A DNA stretch of 64,000 nucleotides from contig DASPNP010000066.1 in assembly GCA_035626475.1 (NCBI GenBank), positions 1 to 64,000 on the forward strand, given 5' to 3'. Position 1 is the first letter of the stretch; each line of letters opens with the position of its first letter. The stretch is from DASPKT01 sp035626475 (lineage in GTDB: Bacteria > Pseudomonadota > Alphaproteobacteria > Azospirillales > Azospirillaceae). The position numbers and the translations under genes were made by a program. Below, one piece after another: positions 25,878 to 34,862 of this stretch. A model generated the notes under the pieces. The model saw nothing but the letters and a program-made list of their open reading frames with translations, was not told where the DNA came from and did no database searches.

Positions 25878-26939
25878 CTACCGCTGGTCCAGCTTGATCT
25901 CGATGCGGCGGTTGCGGGCCAGCGCGTCGGCGGCGGTGGCGCCGGGTTCCAGCGGCTGGAACTCGCCGAAGCCGGTGGCGGCGAGGCGCTCGGGCGGGAT
26001 GCCCTGGGTGATCAGGAACTGCACCACCGAGGTGGCGCGGGCGGTGGAGAGCTCCCAGTTGCTGGGGAACCGGGCCGAGCGGATCGGCACCACGTCGGTG
26101 TGGCCGTCGACCCTGAGTATCCAGTTCAGCTCGGAGGGGAAGCGGCCGGAGATGTCCTTCAGCGTCGCCGCGAGCTGCGCCAACTGCGCCTGGCCGCCGG
26201 TGCCCAGCTCGGCGCTGCCGCTCTCGAACAGCACCTCGGACTGGAAGACGAAGCGGTCGCCGACGATGCGCACGTCGGGCCGGTCGCCCAGCACCTCGCG
26301 CAGCCGGCCGAAGAATTCGGAGCGGTAGCGGCTCAGCTCCGCCACCCGGCTGGCCAGCGCCGCGTTCAGCCGGCGGCCCAGGTCCGCGATCTGCGCCCCC
26401 TGCTCCCGCGACTTGGCCTCGGATGCGTCCAGCGCCGCCGCCAGCTGGGCCAGCTGCTCGCGCAACGCCGCCAGCTGCTGGTTCAGCAGCTCCACCTCGC
26501 GCCGGGCCTCGGCCGAGAGGCGCTTCTCCTCGGTGAGCTGGCCCCGCAGCTCCGCCTCGCGCTGCGCCGCCTGGTCGCCCAGGCCCGAGGCGCGGGCGGC
26601 CAGCGTGTCGCGCTCGGCGCCCAGCGCGTCGAGCCTGGCCTGGAGGTCCTCGCGGGCGGCGAGCGAGGAGCGCAGCTGCTCGGTCAGCTTGGCGATGTCG
26701 GCGCGGAGAGTCTCCGCCCCGCCCCGCTCCATCGCCAGCAGGTCATCCAGTTCCGAGATGCGGGCGTTCAGCAAATCCAGCTGCCGGTCGCGGCCTTGCA
26801 GCGCGTTCGAGAGCGTGAACTGCGCCAGCACGAAGACCATCAGCAGGAACACCACGACCATCAGCAGGGAGGACAGCGCGTCCACCCAGCCGGGCCAGAT
26901 GTCCAGCCTGGAGGCGCGCGATCCCCGCCGGCCGGCCAT
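25878..26939 (-). CDS. MotB/OmpA-like stator protein with long coiled coil
   Basis: 353 aa. One N-terminal membrane helix (about 21-43) preceded by an Asp (D20 in GWVDALSS) at the position of the proton-carrying Asp of MotB. A long coiled coil (about 48-200) follows, then an OmpA-like peptidoglycan-binding domain (about 225-350) with GHTDVVPIRSARFPSNWELS and ending ARNRRIEIKL. It starts 3 nt after the MotA-like gene. Together they look like a stator pair for an ion-driven envelope machine. It resembles ZorB in outline, but no other Zorya gene is present. Function not assigned. Confidence 0.82.
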   Translation of the reverse strand: MAGRRGSRASRLDIWPGWVDALSSLLMVVVFLLMVFVLAQFTLSNALQGRDRQLDLLNARISELDDLLAMERGGAETLRADIAKLTEQLRSSLAAREDLQARLDALGAERDTLAARASGLGDQAAQREAELRGQLTEEKRLSAEARREVELLNQQLAALREQLAQLAAALDASEAKSREQGAQIADLGRRLNAALASRVAELSRYRSEFFGRLREVLGDRPDVRIVGDRFVFQSEVLFESGSAELGTGGQAQLAQLAATLKDISGRFPSELNWILRVDGHTDVVPIRSARFPSNWELSTARATSVVQFLITQGIPPERLAATGFGEFQPLEPGATAADALARNRRIEIKLDQR

Positions 26940-26942
26940 GGC

Positions 26943-28103
26943 CTAGCGCTCCTCGCCGCCCAGCGCGGCGATGGTGCGGGACAGGGTCTTGATCTCGCTA
27001 CGGATCTCCTGGGTCGACTGCTGCCGGCCTGCGGCGACCTCCTCCAGCAGCCGGGCGAGGTACAGGTCGATGTTGCGCAGATGCGCCCGGCTGGCCTCGT
27101 CCATCCCCATGCCGCCGCCGCCCGCCAGCGCGTCGCCCAGGCGCTGGACGAAACTGCGCATCTCCATTTGGCCCTCGGCCAGCCGCGCCATCAGCTGCTG
27201 CTCGGTCCGCATCTGGTCGGTCAGCGCGCCCAGCCGCTCCACCAGCTGGTTGAGGTTGGCGTTCGACGCGCGCCGCCCCTCCTCGGCACCCGCCATGGTG
27301 TATTGCAGCCGCTCGATGTTCTCGGCCGTCGTCTCCAGCAGCGCCTGGAGATAGGCGGGCACCGACTGCTCGCCGCCCTCGGCCAGCCCGCCGCCCGACA
27401 GGCGCGTGGCGCCGGCCAGCCAATCCTCGAGATCCATGTAGAAGCGGTTCTGCGCCTGCCCCGCCTGCAGCTCCAGGAAGCCCAGCACCAGCGAGCCCGC
27501 CAAGCCGAAAAGCGAGGAGCTGAAGGCCGTGCCCATGCCCGTCAAAGGCTCCTGCAGCCCGCGCTGCAGCTCGCCGAACATGGCCGAGGCCTCGCCGCCC
27601 TCCAAATTCAGCCCGCCGATGACGCTGCCGATGGAGGAGACGGTCTGCAGCAGGCCCCAGAAGGTGCCGAGCAGGCCGAGGAAGATCAGCAGGCCGATGA
27701 GGTAGCGGCTGGTCTCGCGGCTCTCGTCCAGGCGCGCGCTGACGCCGTCCAGGATGGAGCGGGTGGAGAGCGCCGAGAGGTTGAGGCGCCCGCCGCGCTC
27801 GGCCCGGTCGGTCAGCATGCGCGCCATCGGCGCCAGCAGTCGCGGCGGGGTGGAGCCCGGCGGCTGGCCGCGCCGGAACGCCTCCAGCCACGCCGCCTCG
27901 GGGCGCAGCATCAGCACCTGGCGGAAGATGAAGACGATGCCCAGCAGCAGCACGCCCACGATCAGCCCGTTCAGCCCGGGATTGGCCATGAAGGCGGACT
28001 GGATGGCGGGCAGCAGCACGACCGCGACCGCGGCCACCACGGCCAGGAACAGCGCCATCCGGGTCAGGTGGCCGCCGTGACGGGAGATCGGGGCTTGCGG
28101 CAT
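26943..28103 (-). CDS. MotA/TolQ/ExbB-like proton channel protein
   Basis: 386 aa. Membrane segments at about 16-36, 46-66, 133-155 and 188-212; the last two carry family patterns GLLGTFWGLLQTVSS and MGTAFSSSLFGLAGSLVLG. A C-terminal cytosolic part (about 240-386) is largely helical (TAENIERLQYTMAGAEEGRR, LRNIDLYLARLLEEVAAG). Start ATG at 28103 follows CCAGGAGG. It precedes the MotB-like gene and follows an OmpA-like gene by 22 nt, forming a three-gene operon. Confidence 0.83.
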   Translation of the reverse strand: MPQAPISRHGGHLTRMALFLAVVAAVAVVLLPAIQSAFMANPGLNGLIVGVLLLGIVFIFRQVLMLRPEAAWLEAFRRGQPPGSTPPRLLAPMARMLTDRAERGGRLNLSALSTRSILDGVSARLDESRETSRYLIGLLIFLGLLGTFWGLLQTVSSIGSVIGGLNLEGGEASAMFGELQRGLQEPLTGMGTAFSSSLFGLAGSLVLGFLELQAGQAQNRFYMDLEDWLAGATRLSGGGLAEGGEQSVPAYLQALLETTAENIERLQYTMAGAEEGRRASNANLNQLVERLGALTDQMRTEQQLMARLAEGQMEMRSFVQRLGDALAGGGGMGMDEASRAHLRNIDLYLARLLEEVAAGRQQSTQEIRSEIKTLSRTIAALGGEER

Positions 28104-28125
28104 CGGCACCTCCTGGAAGGGAACG

Positions 28126-28734
28126 TCAGTCGACCAGCGCGAGGTCCACCCGGTCGGCGCCGGCACCACCCTCGGGCACTTTCGAACCCAGCGCGAAGAC
28201 CATCAGGCGCGGCTGCGGCACGCCCAGCGCGACCAGCCGGTCACGCACCGCCAGCGCCCGGGACAGCGACAGCCGCCGCGCGTCGCTCTCCCCGGCCGCG
28301 CCCTGGGCGGCGTAGGCGCGGATTTCCAGCCGGCGGCGCGGATCGGCGCCCAGCGCCTCGGCGATGTCGCGCAGGCCCGCCTCCGACTCAGGAGACGGGG
28401 CAGCCGTGCCGGCGGCGAAGGGCAGCGACAGGCTGGCGAGCTTCGGCGCGGCGGGAACGGCGGCGGGAGCCGTAGCGGGGGCGGCCGGGCCGAGCTCGGT
28501 GCGCGGCGCTGCGGTGGCGCCCGGCGGGTCGGCGGGCCGCGCGACCGGCGCGATGGCGGTGCCCTGCGGTTTGGCTGGCGCCGGCAGCGGCGCGATCTTC
28601 ACGGGCGGCGGCGGGGCCGGGGCGGCCGGGGTCGGCAGGACGGGCCTCTCGGGCGCCGGGGATGGCCCCACCTGGGCGTGGGCGGCCGGGGCCAGGAGAA
28701 GGCTCAACGGGAGGATGAGATGGCGCGCGCGCAT
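28126..28734 (-). CDS. secreted Pro/Ala-rich protein with degenerate OmpA-like domain
   Basis: 202 aa. A signal peptide (MRARHLILPLSLLLAPAAHA) is followed by a Pro/Ala linker (about 22-110) and a C-terminal domain with OmpA-type order: LSLPFAAGTAAPSPESEAGL, RLEIRAYAAQGAAGESDARR, LSLSRALAVRDRLVALGV. The diaminopimelate-contacting T-D pair of OmpA is replaced by AAQG and the terminal NRR by ADR, so peptidoglycan binding is probably weak or lost. First gene of the MotA/MotB-like operon. Confidence 0.75.
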   Translation of the reverse strand: MRARHLILPLSLLLAPAAHAQVGPSPAPERPVLPTPAAPAPPPPVKIAPLPAPAKPQGTAIAPVARPADPPGATAAPRTELGPAAPATAPAAVPAAPKLASLSLPFAAGTAAPSPESEAGLRDIAEALGADPRRRLEIRAYAAQGAAGESDARRLSLSRALAVRDRLVALGVPQPRLMVFALGSKVPEGGAGADRVDLALVD

Positions 28735-28837
28735 GGGGTCGATCCGACCAGCCGATGATGGCCGCATTGCGGCGGGAGTGCGCGAGCCTAGCCGCTGCGG
28801 CCGGGGGCGGCAACCCACCCCCGGCGCCACGGCATCA

Positions 28838-29677
28838 TCAGGCCTGGGCGGCCGGAGGGGCTGCCGGCGCGGCGGCCGGCTTCTTGCCGGCGTTGCGCAG
28901 CAGCGTGCCCAGCGGCAGGTGCAGGTGCGAGTTGGCGGCCAGCACCGAGGCGCCGGAGGCGGGGTTCCTGCCGCCGCCGATCTCGGTGGCGAAGCCGCCG
29001 GCCTCGGTCACCATCAGCACGCCGGCGGCCACGTCCCAGGGCTGCAGCCCGGTCTCGAAGAAGCCGTCATAGCGGCCGGCGGCGGTCCAGGCGAGGTCCA
29101 GCGCGGCCGAGCCGAAGCGGCGGATGCCCGCCACCTCGTCCATGATCGCCTGCAGCTGCGGCAGATAGGCGGCGACGTCGCCATGGCCCTTGAAGGGGAT
29201 GCCGGTGGCGATCAGCGCCTCGGCCAGGTTGCGGCGGGCCGAGACGCGCAGGCGCACGTCGTTCATGAAGGCGCCGCCGCCCTTCTCCGCCCAGAACATC
29301 TCGTCGTTCACGGGGGAGTAGACCACGCCCGCCACGATCTCGCCCTCGCGCTCCAGCGCGATGGAGATGGCGAAGTGGGGCACGCCGTGCAGGAAGTTGG
29401 TGGTGCCGTCCAGGGGGTCGACGATCCAGCGGTGGCTCTTGTCGGCGCCGGCGATCCGGCCGCCCTCCTCCATGAGGAAGCCGTAGGCCGGGCGGGCCTT
29501 CTGCAACTCCGCCTTGACGGTGGCCTCGGCCTTGCGGTCGGCGGCGGAGACGAAGTCCGCCGGGCCCTTGCGCGAGACCTGCAAATGCTCCACCTCGCCG
29601 AAGTCGCGGACGAGCGCGCGGCCCGCCTTCTCGGCGGCGCGGGCCATGACGTTGATGATTGCCGAACGCGCGGCCAT
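28838..29677 (-). CDS. suhB: Inositol monophosphatase family protein SuhB
   Basis: Mg-dependent phosphatase; in E. coli SuhB also joins rRNA antitermination complexes. Metal and substrate motifs: FLMEEGG, WIVDPLDGTTNFLHGVPHFA and the second site in LQPWDVAAGVLMVTEAGG. ATG at 29677 (MAARSAIINVMAR). 279 aa with an Ala/Pro-rich tail. It lies downstream of efp on the same strand with 210 nt between. Confidence 0.92.
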   Translation of the reverse strand: MAARSAIINVMARAAEKAGRALVRDFGEVEHLQVSRKGPADFVSAADRKAEATVKAELQKARPAYGFLMEEGGRIAGADKSHRWIVDPLDGTTNFLHGVPHFAISIALEREGEIVAGVVYSPVNDEMFWAEKGGGAFMNDVRLRVSARRNLAEALIATGIPFKGHGDVAAYLPQLQAIMDEVAGIRRFGSAALDLAWTAAGRYDGFFETGLQPWDVAAGVLMVTEAGGFATEIGGGRNPASGASVLAANSHLHLPLGTLLRNAGKKPAAAPAAPPAAQA

Positions 29678-29887
29678 GTGGTCGTTCCCTCTGAACCGGA
29701 TAAAAGATCCCCCGGGCGGACCCGGGCGGTGCGGCGGGCCCCGGGCCCGGATCGCCCGGCGCCGAGGACCGGCAACACGGGCGACGGGGGGACGTCGCAC
29801 CCTCCCCCCGAAAAAAGCACATCCCCGCGCGGCGGACCACACGGGGATGCTGCAACACAGGCCCGCGATGCGGGCGGCGCCGGGACC

Positions 29888-30454
29888 TCAGTCCTTGGCG
29901 CGCTCCATGTAGGTGCCGTCGGCGGTGTTGACCACCACGCGGGTGCCGGCCTCGATGTGCGGCGGGACCAGGATGCGCACGCCGTTCTCCAGCATGGCCG
30001 GCTTGTAGGAGGAGGAGGCCGTCTGGCCCTTCACCACCGGGTCGGACTCGGTGATGAGCAGGGTGACGCTGGCCGGCAGCTCGACCGACAGCGGCGCGCC
30101 CTCGAAGCTCTGCACCGTGACTTCCATGCCGTCCTGCAGGAAGACCTTGGCGTCGCCGATGATCTCGCCGGAGATGGTGACCTGCTCGTACGACTCCTTG
30201 TCCATGAAGGTGAAGGCGTCGCCGTCGGCGAAGAGGAAGGTCATCTCATGCTCGTCCAGGCGGGCGCGCTCGACGCTCTCCTGGGTGCGGAAGCGCTCGA
30301 TCGTCTTGGTGCCGGTGCGCACGTCCTTCATTTCGATCTGGATGAAGGCGCCGCCCTTGCCGGGCTGCACGATCTGCGTCTTCGTGACGACCCACAGCTT
30401 GCCGTTACTCTCCATAACGTGGCCGGGGCGCATGGTGTTGGCGTTGACCTTCAT
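29888..30454 (-). CDS. efp: Translation elongation factor P
   Basis: Relieves ribosome stalling at polyproline. The three-domain protein opens MKVNANTMRPGHVMESNGKL and has the modification loop VQPGKGGAF with Lys33, the residue EpmA modifies; the C-terminal domain ends RVVVNTADGTYMERAKD. 188 aa. The real start is at 30454; the frame extends upstream without homology. Presence of epmA in the window fits beta-lysylation, though epmB is not seen here. Confidence 0.96.
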   Translation of the reverse strand: MKVNANTMRPGHVMESNGKLWVVTKTQIVQPGKGGAFIQIEMKDVRTGTKTIERFRTQESVERARLDEHEMTFLFADGDAFTFMDKESYEQVTISGEIIGDAKVFLQDGMEVTVQSFEGAPLSVELPASVTLLITESDPVVKGQTASSSYKPAMLENGVRILVPPHIEAGTRVVVNTADGTYMERAKD

Positions 30455-30699
30455 GGCTCTTCTGACACTTGACCTGTGATTGGGCGGCCGGGAACCTAGC
30501 AGCAAGACCGCGCCCTGGCAACGCCGCCCGTCCGGGTAGCGCGCATGCCCTGGCGCGCAGCCATGCATCACCCACAAGCGAGTCGCCCTGCGTCGCTCCT
30601 TGGACGGGGAGACCGTGCAACAGCCGGAGCGTCCACACGGCGCGCGGGGCCATTTTGTTGCGCCGTCATGCACCGCCGGGCGGGAACGGGCCCGGCGCC

Positions 30700-30728
30700 T
30701 TGCGGGGCGCCCCCGCCTTCGCTAGGGT
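30700..30728 (+). promoter_or_regulatory. candidate livH promoter
   Basis: TTGCGG (30700-30705), 17 nt, TAGGGT (30723-30728), about 84 nt before livH. It lies in the 357-nt divergent gap 30455-30811 between efp and livH, in which I see no gene. Confidence 0.4.
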
Positions 30729-30811
30729 CACCGCTTCGTTCGGCCGGGGAAGCCCGCCGATCCCGTGGGATTGCGCCGCCGTTTCAGGGCGGCAGGGTGG
30801 GCAAGGGAGCG

Positions 30812-31741
<930 letters not shown>

Positions 31742-31745
31742 GGCC

Positions 31746-33032
31746 ATGACCGCCATGACCGACCGCCTGAAGGACAGCCTCGCCGCCGCGATCCTGTCGC
31801 TGTTCCTGTCCGTCCCCTTCATCGGCCTCTACACCGCCAGCACCGACCAGGGTCTGGTCATTGGCCAGCGCTGGGCCTGGCTGCCCGCCATCGCCGCCAT
31901 CGTCTTCGCGGGGCGCTTCCTGGTCGGGCTGGCCGCCGACGCGCTGCGCCGCCGCAGGGCCGTGGCGCCGCTGATCACCATCCCCGAGGAGACGGGCCGC
32001 AAGATCGGCCGCAGCCTGATGGCCGCCGGCGTCGCCTTCGCCCTGCTGCTGCCCCTCATGCCCTTCTCCGACCGCTACGTGCTGGACCTCGGCACGACGG
32101 CGCTGATCTACATCCTGCTGGGCATCGGGCTGAACGTGACGGTGGGCCTGGCCGGCCTGCTGGATCTGGGCTTCGTCGCCTTCTACGCCATCGGCGCCTA
32201 CACCTACGCCATCCTGTCCACCGCACTGGGGCTGGGCTTCTGGGTCTGCCTGCCGCTGGCGGGGCTGGCGGCGGCGCTGTTCGCGGTGCTGCTGTCGCTG
32301 CCGATCCTGCGGCTGCGGGGCGACTATCTCGCCATCGTGACGCTGGGCTTCGGCGAGATCACCCGCATCGTCATCCTGAACTGGCAGAGCCTGACCGGCG
32401 GCACCAACGGCATATCCGGCATCCCGCGCCCCACATTCTTTGGCCTGCCGCTGGAGCGGCGCGCGCCGGAGGGGCAGCAGACCTTCCACCAGTTCTTCGG
32501 GCTGGAGTTCAGCAGCGAGCACCGGCTGATCTTCCTCTACTTCATCATCCTGGGCCTCTCGATGCTGGCCGGCTACGTGGTCTGGCGCCTGCGCCGGCTG
32601 CCCATCGGCCGCGCCTGGGAAGCGCTGCGCGAGGACGAGATCGCCTGCCGCTCGCTCGGCATCAACCCGACCGCCAGCAAGGTCTCGGCCTACGCCACGG
32701 GCGCGCTGATGGGCGGGCTGGCCGGCGCCTTCTTCGCCACCCGCCAGGGCTTCGTCAGCCCCGAGAGCTTCACCTTCATGGAGTCGGCGATCATCGTCGC
32801 CATCGTTGTGCTGGGCGGCATGGGCAGCCAGGTCGGCGTCGTCATCGCGGCGCTGTTCATCGTGCTGCTGCCGGAGTTCGCCCGCGACTTCGCCGACTAC
32901 CGCATGCTGGTCTTCGGCGCCGCGATGATCCTGATCATGATCTGGCGGCCGGGCGGGCTGCTGTCGGGCCGCGAGCCGACCATGCGCCTGTTCCCCCGCC
33001 GCGCCGACCGCACCGGCAAGGAGGCCCAGTGA
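31746..33032 (+). CDS. livM: Branched-chain amino acid ABC transporter permease LivM
   Basis: 428 aa. After an N-terminal extension with helices (about 10-60 and 87-105) the core has LIYILLGIGLNVTVGLAGLL, DLGFVAFYAIGAYTYA, LRLRGDYLAIVTLGFGEITR and GGMGSQVGVV, ending in the usual FRPGGLLSGR-like IWRPGGLLSGR. Starts 4 nt after livH; its stop overlaps livG by one base. Confidence 0.93.
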   Translation: MTAMTDRLKDSLAAAILSLFLSVPFIGLYTASTDQGLVIGQRWAWLPAIAAIVFAGRFLVGLAADALRRRRAVAPLITIPEETGRKIGRSLMAAGVAFALLLPLMPFSDRYVLDLGTTALIYILLGIGLNVTVGLAGLLDLGFVAFYAIGAYTYAILSTALGLGFWVCLPLAGLAAALFAVLLSLPILRLRGDYLAIVTLGFGEITRIVILNWQSLTGGTNGISGIPRPTFFGLPLERRAPEGQQTFHQFFGLEFSSEHRLIFLYFIILGLSMLAGYVVWRLRRLPIGRAWEALREDEIACRSLGINPTASKVSAYATGALMGGLAGAFFATRQGFVSPESFTFMESAIIVAIVVLGGMGSQVGVVIAALFIVLLPEFARDFADYRMLVFGAAMILIMIWRPGGLLSGREPTMRLFPRRADRTGKEAQ

Positions 33033-33880
33033 TGGCCCCGCTCCTCGAAGTCACCGGGCTCACCATGCGCTTCGGCGGCCTGGTCGCCGTCGACAGCCTG
33101 GACCTGACCGCCACGACGGGCGACATCACCGCCGTGATCGGCCCGAACGGCGCTGGCAAGACCACCGTCTTCAACTGCCTGACCGGCTTCTACAAGCCCA
33201 CCTCGGGCCGGTTGCTGCTTCGCCATCCGACGAAGGGCGAGGTCGAGCTGCAGTCCCTGCCGGGCTTCCAGGTGGCGCGCCACGGGGTGGTCCGCACCTT
33301 CCAGAATATCCGCCTCTTCCCCAGCATGACCGTGGCGGAGAACCTCATGGTCGCCCAGCATGTCGGACTGATGCGGCAGAGCGGCTTCTCCCTCAAGGGG
33401 CTGCTGAACACGAAGGGCTGGCGTTCGGCCGAGGACGCGGCGCTGGCCAAGGCGCGGCTGTGGCTGGACCGGCTGGACCTGACCCATGTCGCCGACGAGG
33501 AGGCGGGCAACCTCTCCTACGGCATGCAGCGCCGGGTGGAGATCGCCCGGGCCATGTCGACCGACCCGCTGCTGCTCTGCCTGGACGAGCCCGCCGCCGG
33601 CCTGAACCCGCGCGAGACCCAGGCGCTGGGCGAGCTGCTGCTGTCCATCCGCGACGAGTACGGCACCGGCATCCTGCTGATCGAGCACGACATGAGCCTG
33701 GTCATGGGCATCTCCGACCGCATCCACGTGGTCGAGTACGGCCGCAAGATCGCCGAGGGCACGCCCGAGGAGATCCGCAGCGACCCGCGCGTCATCAAGG
33801 CCTATCTCGGCGAGCCCGAGGAGGAGGAGATGCCGGCGGAGGTGGCGCGCGACCTCGGGCAGGACGGGAGGACCGCCTGA
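33032..33880 (+). CDS. livG: Branched-chain amino acid ABC transporter ATP-binding protein LivG
   Basis: Cytosolic ATPase. Walker A GPNGAGKTT, LivG-type insert VVRTFQNIRLFPSMTVAENL, signature NLSYGMQRRVEIAR (variant of LSGGQ), Walker B LLCLDEPAAGLNP and switch His in IEHDMS. ATG at 33032 is chosen over GTG at 33029 because AAGGAGG lies 7 nt upstream of it. 282 aa. Confidence 0.94.
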   Translation: MAPLLEVTGLTMRFGGLVAVDSLDLTATTGDITAVIGPNGAGKTTVFNCLTGFYKPTSGRLLLRHPTKGEVELQSLPGFQVARHGVVRTFQNIRLFPSMTVAENLMVAQHVGLMRQSGFSLKGLLNTKGWRSAEDAALAKARLWLDRLDLTHVADEEAGNLSYGMQRRVEIARAMSTDPLLLCLDEPAAGLNPRETQALGELLLSIRDEYGTGILLIEHDMSLVMGISDRIHVVEYGRKIAEGTPEEIRSDPRVIKAYLGEPEEEEMPAEVARDLGQDGRTA

Positions 33881-34593
33881 TGCTTCAGCTCTCCAATGTG
33901 CGCACCAACTACGGCCCGATCGAGGCGCTGCGCGGCGTCGACGTCGAGGTCCGCCAGGGCGAGATCGTCACGCTGATCGGGGCCAACGGCGCCGGCAAGT
34001 CGACCCTGCTCATGACCATCTGCGGCAAGCCGCGGGCGGCCGGCGGCGGGATCGTCTTCGAGGGCAAGAGCCTTGTCGGGCTGGAGCCGCACGACATCGC
34101 CCGCCTCGGCATCGCCCAGGTGCCGGAGGGGCGGCGCATCTTCCCGCGCATGACCGTGATGGAGAACCTCCAGCTCGGCGCCACGCTGGGCGACCCCGCC
34201 CATTTCGACGAGGACATCGCCTACAGCTTCCGCCTGTTCCCGATCCTGGAGAAGCGGCAGGCGCAGCGCGCCGGCACGCTGTCGGGCGGCGAGCAGCAGA
34301 TGCTGGCCATCTGTCGCGCGCTGATGAGCCGCCCGCGCCTGCTGCTGCTGGACGAGCCGTCGCTGGGCCTGGCGCCGCTGATCATCCGGCAGATCTTCCA
34401 GGTGATTGAGGAGCTGAACCGCACCCGCGGCATGACCATCCTGCTGGTCGAGCAGAACGCCTTCCACGCGCTGAAGCTCGCACACCGCGCCTACGTCCTG
34501 GCGCAGGGTCAGGTGGTCCTGCAAGGCACCGGGCGTGAGCTGCTGGCGAACCCCGAGGTGCGCGCCGCGTACCTGGAGGGCGGCACGCACTGA
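33880..34593 (+). CDS. livF: Branched-chain amino acid ABC transporter ATP-binding protein LivF
   Basis: 237 aa ATPase partner of LivG. Walker A GANGAGKST, signature LSGGEQQMLAICRALM, Walker B LLLLDEPSLGLAP, switch region VEQN; VPEGRRIFPRMTVMENLQLG is LivF-typical. ATG at 33880 overlaps the livG stop by one base. Ends the livHMGF operon before a nested repeat block. Confidence 0.95.
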   Translation: MLQLSNVRTNYGPIEALRGVDVEVRQGEIVTLIGANGAGKSTLLMTICGKPRAAGGGIVFEGKSLVGLEPHDIARLGIAQVPEGRRIFPRMTVMENLQLGATLGDPAHFDEDIAYSFRLFPILEKRQAQRAGTLSGGEQQMLAICRALMSRPRLLLLDEPSLGLAPLIIRQIFQVIEELNRTRGMTILLVEQNAFHALKLAHRAYVLAQGQVVLQGTGRELLANPEVRAAYLEGGTH

Positions 34594-34607
34594 GGCGCGG
34601 CTCATAT

Positions 34608-34850
34608 CCTTCTCCCCTTGCGGGAGAAGGATGGGGTCCCAAGCCTTGGCTTGGGGAGGTTGAGGGCTATCGGGTGAGGCTGGCCCGCGGTGCGTCCTTC
34701 GACAAGCTCAGGATGAGGAAAGGGGATGCCAGGCACTCCTGGTTTCCGTCGCTGCAAGCTCCTTCGGGAGCAGCGAAATCTTCCTCATGCTGAGCTTGTC
34801 GAAGCACGCACGACGCCGCCGACCCCTCCCCCTCGCGCAAGGGGTGAGGG
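34608..34850. repeat. family C repeat copy 2, containing a family B element
   Basis: Outer arms CCTTCTCCCCTTGCGGGAGA (from 34608) and CTCGCGCAAGGGGTGAGGG (to 34850) match the family C arms at 25161-25352. A complete family B element (34690-34811) sits inside, so B appears to have inserted into C. No gene is seen in 34594-34862. Confidence 0.65.
34690..34811 (+). repeat. dispersed inverted-repeat element, family B copy 1
   Basis: Begins GTGCGTCCTTCGACAAGCTC and ends GCTTGTCGAAGCACGCAC, inverted copies of each other, around a core with GATGCCAGGCACTCCTGG. The same element occurs on the minus strand at 41744-41867. Confidence 0.8.
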
Positions 34851-34862
34851 ATGAAAGGGTAC

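Noticed and set aside
25878..28103. Zorya defence system (ZorA/ZorB)
   Set aside because: A MotA/MotB-like pair is present but no ZorC, ZorD or ZorE-type gene; the neighbours are housekeeping genes.
26100..28475. 791-codon plus-strand frame opposite the MotA/MotB-like genes
   Set aside because: Antisense of coiled-coil coding sequence; Gln/Arg/Ala-rich composition with no recognisable domain.
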